Of a stretch of DNA of 12,729 bases, positions 6,987 through 12,729 are shown piece after piece. Source of the DNA: JAWLFI01 sp964525165 (GTDB taxonomy: Bacteria; Bacteroidota; Bacteroidia; Chitinophagales; Saprospiraceae); contig CAZGGG010000076.1 of NCBI GenBank assembly GCA_964525165.1, forward strand, positions 1-12,729, read 5' to 3'. Position numbers and translations under genes: made by a program. Each line of letters starts with the position of its first letter. The first letter of the stretch is position 1. Under the pieces are notes generated by a model. The model was given only the letters and a program-made list of their open reading frames with translations. It was not told the DNA's origin and searched no databases.

Positions 6987-7736
6987 TTACGTTAGTCGCT
7001 GCCCTATAAATGTATAACTCTTTGAAACCACTTCTTCGGCTTGCTCCGTTGGAAAGGGTGAACTGATATACATATCCACTTTTTGATAAAGGGAGGCAAA
7101 TTGCAGAAAATACTGTTGCAACATTCCCCTATCGTTTTGCCAAAAGGCATATTGGGAATGATATTGTACTGCAACCGCAATCACCGGTACGCCGGTAGCA
7201 TGCGCCGCATAAAATGCCCCTTTTTTAAAAGGTCTTAACTCTGAAGGACTATTAGATATGGTGCCTTCAGGATAGACCAAAACAGACTTGCCTTCTTTTA
7301 GGCCGTCTTGGATCGCTGTTCTTGCCGCCTTTCGACTTTCCGGGGTTGCTCGATCCACATAAATGATCCCTGTTTTCTTTGCTCCAAAATGAAGGAGAGG
7401 GTAGGAGGATACCTCCGCTTTGGCAACAGGCATGCCCTTAAGAAAAGCAAGCGTCACTACCGGATCTATAAATGAATGATGGTTGCTTACTGTCAGGTAG
7501 GCCCCTTCCATTTGGGGGATGTCCCCATGAATTTTTACCCTAAGACCTAAAATAAACAAAGCGGTTTTGCAAAAGAGCTTTCTCCACCAATAAGTATAAG
7601 CGATTTCATCTTTGCCGAAAGGCCAAAAAAGAAGCATCAAAAGGACATAGAGACCCAAAACGACAATCAGTAAAATGGCTCTGATGAAGGCTAAAATGTA
7701 TATCGGCCAACGAATAATTGAATGTAAATCAAACAC
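6987..7736 (-). CDS. PlsC-type lysophospholipid (1-acyl-glycerol-3-phosphate) acyltransferase
   Basis: A 249-residue membrane-associated acyltransferase. The N-terminus has one or two hydrophobic helices (about residues 9-40). The acyltransferase blocks appear in order: NHHSFID with catalytic His86 and Asp91 (HX4D), GIIYVDR (123-129), YPEGT (155-159) and GVPVIAV (182-188). It most likely transfers an acyl chain to the sn-2 position of lysophosphatidic acid at the inner membrane, forming phosphatidic acid. A related acceptor such as an ornithine lysolipid cannot be excluded. The start is GTG 7736: an in-frame TGA lies three codons upstream, and GAGGAAG directly before the GTG serves as Shine-Dalgarno. 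It is divergent from the malic enzyme gene, with 51 bases between them. Confidence 0.88.
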   Translation of the reverse strand: MFDLHSIIRWPIYILAFIRAILLIVVLGLYVLLMLLFWPFGKDEIAYTYWWRKLFCKTALFILGLRVKIHGDIPQMEGAYLTVSNHHSFIDPVVTLAFLKGMPVAKAEVSSYPLLHFGAKKTGIIYVDRATPESRKAARTAIQDGLKEGKSVLVYPEGTISNSPSELRPFKKGAFYAAHATGVPVIAVAVQYHSQYAFWQNDRGMLQQYFLQFASLYQKVDMYISSPFPTEQAEEVVSKSYTFIGQRLT

Positions 7737-7787
7737 TCTTCCTCAATTTCTGCTTACTATTGTATCCACAATTAAATCATCCGAACT

Positions 7788-8969
7788 ATGGATTACTTTA
7801 AAGAATCGTTGAATTTACATAAAAGATTGCGGGGAAAGATTCGCATTCAGTCTAAGTTTGATGTCCGGACAAAGGAAGATTTGGCTTTGGTGTACTCGCC
7901 GGGCGTAGCAGAACCTTGCCGTGAGATCGTTAGAAATCCGGAGGCTGTATGGGATGTGACCTTAAAAGGGAATACCGTTGCTATTGTAACAGATGGGTCT
8001 GCTGTTTTAGGTCTTGGCAATATAGGTCCGAATGCAGCGATACCTGTGATGGAGGGGAAAGCGATGTTGTTTAAACGATTCGCAGGGATTGATGCCTTTC
8101 CAATTTGTTTAGATACTCAAGATCCTGATAAAATTGTAGAGACTGTGAAGATGATAGCCCCTGTTTTTGGAGGGGTGAATCTTGAGGATATTTCAGCGCC
8201 CAATAGTTTTGAAGTGGAAAGTAGGTTACAGGATTTGGGGATTCCTGTGTTTCATGACGATCAGCACGGAACTGCCATCGTAGTCATGGGAGGCTTGATC
8301 AATGCGGCCAAGTTGGTGGGTAAAGAAATGTCGGATTTAAAGGTAGTGATCAATGGAGCCGGGGCTGCGGGTGTGGCTATTGCAAAATTGTTGCGCTGCG
8401 TAGATGGAAAAGCGAATGGTGCTTGTATCCCTGTAAAAGAGTTGTTGGTATGTGATAGTAAAGGTATTATTTCACCGGATCGCGATAATTTAAATGATTC
8501 CAAAAAGGAACTGTTGGCTTTCTCCAATCACGAGAAAATAAGTGGTTCGGTATATGATGCGCTTGAAGGGGCCGATGTGTTTATAGGAGTTTCTGTAGGA
8601 AATCTTTTAAAGGCAGAGCATGTGCGCACGATGGCCAAAGATGCTATTGTGTTTGGTTTGGCTAATCCGGACCCTGAAATTATGCCCGAAGAAGCAATGA
8701 AAGGTGGCGCTGCAATTGTGGGTACCGGCCGCTCAGATTTACCGAATCAGGTGAATAATGTACTCGGATTTCCGGGAATCTTTAGAGGGGCTTTGGATGC
8801 CAGAGCAAAGAGAATTACTCCTGCGATGAAGTTGGCTGCGGCCCATGCAATTGCAGATTGTTTGACCCATCCTACAAGAGATATGATCATCCCTCCAACA
8901 CTGAATGTGGAAGTGGCTTTTAAAGTGGCAGAGGCGGTAAGGGAAGCTGCTTTGAAGGAAATGAGTTAA
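7788..8969 (+). CDS. Malic enzyme (NAD(P)-dependent malate dehydrogenase, decarboxylating)
   Basis: Oxidative decarboxylation of malate to pyruvate, giving NADH or NADPH for gluconeogenic or anaplerotic balance and lipid synthesis in the cytosol. The protein has 393 residues, the short bacterial form without the C-terminal phosphotransacetylase-like domain of E. coli MaeB. Catalytic Tyr36 (VYSPGVAEP) and Lys91 (VMEGKAML) are present. The metal ligands are Glu133-Asp134 (FGGVNLEDI) and an Asp in FHDDQHGTA (155-163). The Rossmann motif is NGAGAAGVA, and its second strand ends in VCDSKGI. The acidic residue there leans toward NAD+ but does not decide cofactor preference. The TAA overlaps the stop of the convergent downstream gene by four bases. 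Confidence 0.95.
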   Translation: MDYFKESLNLHKRLRGKIRIQSKFDVRTKEDLALVYSPGVAEPCREIVRNPEAVWDVTLKGNTVAIVTDGSAVLGLGNIGPNAAIPVMEGKAMLFKRFAGIDAFPICLDTQDPDKIVETVKMIAPVFGGVNLEDISAPNSFEVESRLQDLGIPVFHDDQHGTAIVVMGGLINAAKLVGKEMSDLKVVINGAGAAGVAIAKLLRCVDGKANGACIPVKELLVCDSKGIISPDRDNLNDSKKELLAFSNHEKISGSVYDALEGADVFIGVSVGNLLKAEHVRTMAKDAIVFGLANPDPEIMPEEAMKGGAAIVGTGRSDLPNQVNNVLGFPGIFRGALDARAKRITPAMKLAAAHAIADCLTHPTRDMIIPPTLNVEVAFKVAEAVREAALKEMS

Positions 8970-9454
8970 GCTTCTTTTTGTAGTTCGATTAAGGTGTCGT
9001 ATAAAGAGGGATCCTTTAGGATAAGAAAGCCTTGTTGCATCAATTTGAATTTCTCCATATTCGGTGCTTCCTGGATTTTCTTCTCCGCTGATATTAATTG
9101 GAGTTTGCCTCCATGCATACTCAGCTTGGTTTGCCATTCCTGAGGAGATTCATTTTGTGTCAGATCGATATGAGTATTATCTAGGACCTGTATCCCTTTC
9201 ATTTGAAATGGATTAGATCGGACATCAATAATGCGTATGATGCTCTTTTGTTTCAACTGTAAAAATTCTACCCCTGTCAAGGTTTTTTCAAAGACAAAAT
9301 CGGAGAATTTTTCAATCCATTCATCTACTTTTTCAGGAGACTCTTTTTGATATTTTTGCCAATCTTCCGCCGGTATACTGTGGGCGGAAAGGAATCGTAC
9401 AAATTCATCTTCGAGTTCTTTCAATTCAGATGGGAGGAGTTTGCGATATTTCAT
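8966..9454 (-). CDS. DUF6495-like protein, function unknown
   Basis: A 162-residue cytosolic protein without signal peptide or membrane helix. The start, MKYRKLLPSELKELEDEFVRFLSAHSIPAEDWQKYQKESPE, followed by a segment like FSDFVFEKTLTGVEFL, resembles the Bacteroidota family I know as DUF6495, whose function is not established. The N-terminal half is predicted helical and acidic. The middle holds beta segments (IIRIIDVRSN, KGIQVLDNT) and the C-terminus is helical. The gene is divergent from the TerC-family gene (124 bases between starts) and converges on malic enzyme with overlapping stops. The family assignment is from memory of sequence pattern; no catalytic motif is visible. Confidence 0.7.
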   Translation of the reverse strand: MKYRKLLPSELKELEDEFVRFLSAHSIPAEDWQKYQKESPEKVDEWIEKFSDFVFEKTLTGVEFLQLKQKSIIRIIDVRSNPFQMKGIQVLDNTHIDLTQNESPQEWQTKLSMHGGKLQLISAEKKIQEAPNMEKFKLMQQGFLILKDPSLYDTLIELQKEA

Positions 9455-9578
9455 GATGATGTCGATTGTGGAACGAAGATAAAAGCTTATTGGGAATTGG
9501 TAAATGATGCTTATTTTAAAGTGATTCGCCTTTCGGCAAATGAGAAATCCCTTTCTTTGTAACTCTAAATAGAGCCAT

Positions 9579-10418
9579 ATGTTATTTCCTTATTTAATGC
9601 AGATGCCGGATTGGGGCCACCCTGAAGTCTGGGTGAGTCTGTTGACCATAACGTTTTTAGAGATCGTTTTGGGTATAGATAACATCATCTTCATCTCTAT
9701 TGCTTCTAATCGTTTACCTAAGCAAGAACGGAGAAAGGCCACCAACTTAGGACTGATTTTGGCCATGGCCTTGAGAATTGTACTATTATTCGGTATATCC
9801 TATTTAATAGCGATGCAAGAGTCATGGGTGACCATTGATCTTTCGTGGTTTAAAGCGGGATTTTCAGGCCAAAGTCTGATCCTGATACTGGGCGGAATTT
9901 TTCTCTTATATAAAAGCACCAGTGAAATCCATCATAAATTGGAAGGAGCAGGGCCGGAAGACAACCTGAATCAGCCTAAGACTAGTACTTTGACCAACGT
10001 CATACTCCAAATAACTTTAATCAACATTATATTTTCATTTGATAGTATTCTGACAGCGGTAGGATTGACAGATTATCTCATCATTATGATCATTGCTGTG
10101 GTCTTGTCTGTGATCATCATGATGTTGTTTGCAAACCCTGTGGGCGAATTCGTCAATGAACATCCCACCTTTCAAATGTTAGGCTTGGCTTTTTTAATAT
10201 TGATTGGTTTTATGTTGATCACGGAAGGTGCTCATTTAGCTCATGCTGTTATTGCAGGACAAGAAGTGGGAGCGATTCCCAAAGGATATTTATACTTTGC
10301 GATTGCTTTTTCTTTGGCCGTTGAGGTACTCAATATGAAATTGCGTAAGCCAAAAGAGAAGGTCAAATTACATTCTATCCATGAACAAGCAGAAAAAGAA
10401 GGTCTGTACAATGATTAG
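9579..10418 (+). CDS. TerC-family integral membrane protein
   Basis: A 279-residue membrane protein with about seven hydrophobic segments (roughly 17-40, 57-78, 98-112, 138-160, 164-186, 199-217, 237-252). The family's two conserved acidic motifs are present: FLEIVLGIDNIIF (Glu28, Asp34, Asn35) and SFDSILTAVG (Asp155). TerC relatives such as Alx and MeeF/YceF export Mn2+ or support metal loading of secreted enzymes. That makes metal-ion export the best guess; tellurite resistance is historical and not implied without other ter genes. A later ATG at codon 9 exists but the first is kept. Its last bases overlap the ApbE-type gene, suggesting coupled translation. Confidence 0.9.
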   Translation: MLFPYLMQMPDWGHPEVWVSLLTITFLEIVLGIDNIIFISIASNRLPKQERRKATNLGLILAMALRIVLLFGISYLIAMQESWVTIDLSWFKAGFSGQSLILILGGIFLLYKSTSEIHHKLEGAGPEDNLNQPKTSTLTNVILQITLINIIFSFDSILTAVGLTDYLIIMIIAVVLSVIIMMLFANPVGEFVNEHPTFQMLGLAFLILIGFMLITEGAHLAHAVIAGQEVGAIPKGYLYFAIAFSLAVEVLNMKLRKPKEKVKLHSIHEQAEKEGLYND

Positions 10419-11457
10419 ATACGCTGTATTTGCGCTTTTGATTCTATGGATCGCTTCTTGTGAGCGAGAAGCAGATGTTGTTGAGCCTCCCTGGGTGAAA
10501 TTGTCCGGCAGCACCATGGGGACCACTTATTCTATAACGGTGCAAGCTACAGATGCTGAAAAATTGAAGAGGTCTGTAGACTCAATATTGGTAGCTTTTA
10601 ACGAGGAAGTCTCCACTTATATTCCATCCTCTACTATTTCTGAATGCAATAATTCCTTGGATTCTTTTTGGGTTTTTCCTGTAAAACAACCACATTTCAC
10701 AAGGAATATCTTAAAGGCGGAGGAGCTATACCACTTAACAGACGGTTATTTTGATCCTACAGTCATGCCACTGGTCAATCATTGGGGCTTTGGGTATAAG
10801 GAAAGACCTCAAAGCATTGATACAAGTAAGGTGTTGATCGATTCTTTGCTTAGTATGGTAGGTTTAAATAGATGGAGGATCGGGAGATTTAGAGACAGTA
10901 TGTTATTGGTAAAGCCGAAAGCGGGAGCTCAGTTGGATTTCAGTGCCAGTGCCAAAGGAGATGGTGTAGACATGGTTGCCCATCATTTGGAAGATGTGGC
11001 CAAGGCTAAGAATTATCTGGTTGAGATCGGCGGAGAAGTGTATGCTAAGGGCTTAAGCCCTAAACAGAAACCATGGGTGTTAGGGATCAATAGACCCAAG
11101 GAGTATGCTCAGAGGACTGATTTTGTTCAGAAGATTAGTCTTTCGGGTAAAGCACTGGCTACATCCGGTAACTACCGAAATTTTTTCAAACAAGACGGAA
11201 TGACTTATAGTCATACGATCAACCCCAAAACCGGAAAGGTGGAAAGAAATGAATTGTTAAGCGCTTCCGTTATTTCCGATGATTGTTTGCATGCGGATGC
11301 ATTAGCCACGGCTTGCATGACTATGGGGGTTGAAAAGGCAAAACAAATGATTAGTTCCTGGGAAGGAACGGATATTTTTTTAGTTTATCGATCTCAGGAC
11401 AGCTTAGCAACGTTTGCAAGTCCTGGATTTGAGGAGTATATAATAGAAGAAAAATGA
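10411..11457 (+). CDS. apbE: ApbE-type FAD:protein FMN transferase, lipoprotein
   Basis: Transfers FMN from FAD to a Thr/Ser of target flavoproteins outside the cytoplasmic membrane, for example Nqr or Rnf subunits. No target gene is in the window. Starting at ATG 10411 (348 residues) gives a compact lipoprotein signal, MIRYAVFALLILWIASC, with Cys17 as lipidation site. ATG 10381 in the same frame would add ten residues (MNKQKKKVCT). Family motifs follow in order: GSTMGTTYSI (33-42), DGYFDPTVMPLVNHWGFG (111-128), DFSASAKGDGVDMVA (176-190), LVEIGGEVYAKG (203-214), TSGNYRNFF (251-259), SHTINPKTG (267-275) and DDCLHADALATA (290-301), the last carrying a metal-binding Asp. The end overlaps the exonuclease start by 4 bases (ATGA). 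Confidence 0.92.
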   Translation: MIRYAVFALLILWIASCEREADVVEPPWVKLSGSTMGTTYSITVQATDAEKLKRSVDSILVAFNEEVSTYIPSSTISECNNSLDSFWVFPVKQPHFTRNILKAEELYHLTDGYFDPTVMPLVNHWGFGYKERPQSIDTSKVLIDSLLSMVGLNRWRIGRFRDSMLLVKPKAGAQLDFSASAKGDGVDMVAHHLEDVAKAKNYLVEIGGEVYAKGLSPKQKPWVLGINRPKEYAQRTDFVQKISLSGKALATSGNYRNFFKQDGMTYSHTINPKTGKVERNELLSASVISDDCLHADALATACMTMGVEKAKQMISSWEGTDIFLVYRSQDSLATFASPGFEEYIIEEK

Positions 11458-12266
11458 CCTTTAATTTAGATAGAGACCTAGTGTTTTTTGATTTGGAGGC
11501 TACAGGCCTGCAAGTCATGCGTGACAGGATTATTCAAATTGGAATGATCAAATATTATAAAGATGGCCGTCCTCCTGAAGAGATGGACCAATTGATCAAT
11601 CCGGGTTTCGTACCTATACAACCGGATGCTATGAAAGTGCATGGTATTACGCCTCAGGACTTGAAGAACAAACCTACATTTGATCAGGTAGCTCAAAAGA
11701 TTTTTGATTTCATAGGAGATGCTGATCTCAGTGGCTATAACGCTGCGCGTTTTGATATTCCCATGCTGATGGAAGAGTTTGCCCGAGTGGGTATCAACTG
11801 GGAAATAGATCAAAGAAGAATCATTGATGTCCAAAGGATTTTTTACAAGATGGAACCTCGGACACTTGAGGCAGCCCACCGTTTTTATTGTGGTTCAGAA
11901 ATGCAGAATGCCCATGATGCGCTTGCTGATGTGCGCGCTACCATCAATGTTTTTAAAGGCCAATTGGAAATGTACAAAGAACAAGACTTTAAGGATAAGG
12001 AGGGAGAAATCATAGAAGCGCCTATCCGAAATGATATGCAGGCACTGCACAATTTTACAAACGATCTCAATTATATTGACGTTACACAGAAATTGAAAAG
12101 AGATAGCGAAGGGAATGTTGTTTTTGCTTTTGGAAAGCATATGAATAAGAAAGCGGTAGACGTTCTCAAGGAAGAACCCAATTATTTTGACTGGATACTC
12201 AATAAAGAGTTTTCCGTACAGGTAAAGAATGCACTTCGAAAAATTAAAGAAGGTAAAGGACAATAG
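11454..12266 (+). CDS. DEDDh-family 3'-5' exonuclease with ExoX-like C-terminal domain
   Basis: A 270-residue cytosolic exonuclease of the DnaQ/RNase T fold. The metal-binding residues are all visible: Asp13 and Glu15 in FFDLEATGL, Asp101 in YNAARFDIPML, and His154 with Asp159 in NAHDALAD. The HGIT segment (63-66) is also typical. The domain ends near residue 175. A charged linker then leads to a ~65-residue C-terminal module containing FAFGKHMNKKAVDVLKEEPNYFDWIL (224-249), which resembles the ExoX-like C-terminal/DUF3820 pattern of an FGK-type turn followed by P-x-Y-x-x-W. It is not fused to a polymerase, so a repair or RNA/DNA trimming role is more likely than replicative proofreading. It overlaps both flanking genes. 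Confidence 0.9.
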   Translation: MTFNLDRDLVFFDLEATGLQVMRDRIIQIGMIKYYKDGRPPEEMDQLINPGFVPIQPDAMKVHGITPQDLKNKPTFDQVAQKIFDFIGDADLSGYNAARFDIPMLMEEFARVGINWEIDQRRIIDVQRIFYKMEPRTLEAAHRFYCGSEMQNAHDALADVRATINVFKGQLEMYKEQDFKDKEGEIIEAPIRNDMQALHNFTNDLNYIDVTQKLKRDSEGNVVFAFGKHMNKKAVDVLKEEPNYFDWILNKEFSVQVKNALRKIKEGKGQ

Positions 12267-12729
12267 CAGATATCGGATAAATTTGTTTCTAGGGATGCTT
12301 CTGATGGTCTTCGTCTGTTCATGCTATGAGCAAAGAGAGGGATGCCTGGACCCTAATGCGGTGAATTTTGATCCCTCTGCTGACTTAAACGTGGATTGTC
12401 GGTATCCGGCTTTGACCCTTAACTTTGATGCGAATGGTCCGGGCGTAGCTTTTTCTTATGATTCTGTCTTCTATGACAGTCAGGGAGCTCCTTACCAACT
12501 CTTGTTTACAGCCTTTTATATTCAACCTTTCGAAATTCAAGTCGAGGGAGAATGGATGCCCTTGAGTGGTAAGCAATTTGATGTGACAATGCCAGATGGC
12601 CAACAATTTGTTTTTCAGGAAGATGTATCCCTCTTAGAGCCGAGAATCTTTACGAATAGTATAGACTCTGTCATAAGCTTTGAAGCCTTTACCTCTGTAA
12701 GAACTGCCGTAGGCTTAGGAAGTATCGGC
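12229..12729 (+). CDS. MbnP-like lipoprotein (partial, cut by window end)
   Basis: The frame is open to the last base (167 codons, 3' end missing). ATG 12229 lies inside the end of the exonuclease gene (38-base overlap). It gives a basic N-region (KLKKVKDNSRYR), a hydrophobic stretch (LFLGMLLMVFV) and a lipobox-like V-C-S-C with Cys32. TTG 12283 is an alternative start. After the signal comes GCLDPNAVNFDPSA with a second Cys at 57, a Bacteroidota lipoprotein pattern. Then LTLNFDANGPGVAFSYDSVF and LLFTAFYIQPFEIQV match the opening of MbnP-like domains, known from copper-acquisition partners of MbnH-type dihaem peroxidases. Whether a peroxidase or TonB receptor gene follows cannot be seen. The family call is moderate; lipoprotein export is well supported. 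Confidence 0.65.
   Translation, partial: MHFEKLKKVKDNSRYRINLFLGMLLMVFVCSCYEQREGCLDPNAVNFDPSADLNVDCRYPALTLNFDANGPGVAFSYDSVFYDSQGAPYQLLFTAFYIQPFEIQVEGEWMPLSGKQFDVTMPDGQQFVFQEDVSLLEPRIFTNSIDSVISFEAFTSVRTAVGLGSIG

Noticed and set aside
8739..9137. 132-codon open frame on the - strand
   Set aside because: It straddles the end of malic enzyme and the DUF6495-like gene, both better supported, and shows no family resemblance.
9579..10418. Tellurite-resistance determinant
   Set aside because: TerC-family membership alone does not imply tellurite resistance, and no terA/B/D/E-type genes are nearby.
11478..11879. 133-codon open frame on the - strand
   Set aside because: Antisense to the exonuclease gene, whose catalytic motifs are all present.
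12385..12606. 73-codon open frame on the - strand
   Set aside because: Antisense to the MbnP-like lipoprotein, which has a convincing signal peptide and domain start.

Overview
The window (about 12.7 kb, moderate to low GC) looks like chromosome from a member of the Bacteroidota. The evidence is the gene content: a DUF6495-like protein, a short GIY-YIG gene of the kind common in this phylum, a lipoprotein carrying a 'GCxDPxAxNxxPxA' segment before an MbnP-like domain, and a short malic enzyme. Shine-Dalgarno sequences are mostly weak. Most of the window is ordinary core metabolism and envelope biology. The unusual part is the first ~600 bases.

Region 1 (1-~570) holds two copies of one repeat unit at a fixed offset of 395 bases. 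Each has a short structured non-coding segment, a hairpin ending in a T-tract, and then a small GIY-YIG nuclease ORF about 10 bases downstream. The first copy encodes an intact 85-residue protein. The second is a fossil with three in-frame stops. Its non-coding part is almost unchanged while its coding part has decayed. Between the copies lies a palindromic hairpin overlapping a tRNA T-arm-like fold. This is the best candidate here for a poorly described mobile or repetitive element.

Region 2 (729-7736): a universal-stress-protein-like gene is followed by a reverse-strand efflux operon read right to left: lipoprotein membrane-fusion protein, RND inner-membrane pump, TolC-like outer-membrane channel. 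The three genes overlap by 4 and 8 bases and together form a complete tripartite exporter. The pump gene contains an 87-base run of N, probably longer than the sequence really missing. A PlsC-like acyltransferase lies upstream on the same strand.

Region 3 (7788-9454): a malic enzyme on the + strand converges, with overlapping stop codons, on a DUF6495-like gene.

Region 4 (9579-12729): four + strand genes overlap end to start: a TerC-family membrane protein, an ApbE-type FMN transferase lipoprotein, a DEDDh 3'-5' exonuclease with an ExoX-like C-terminus, and an MbnP-like lipoprotein cut by the window edge. The overlaps suggest one transcript, although the products have no obvious shared pathway.
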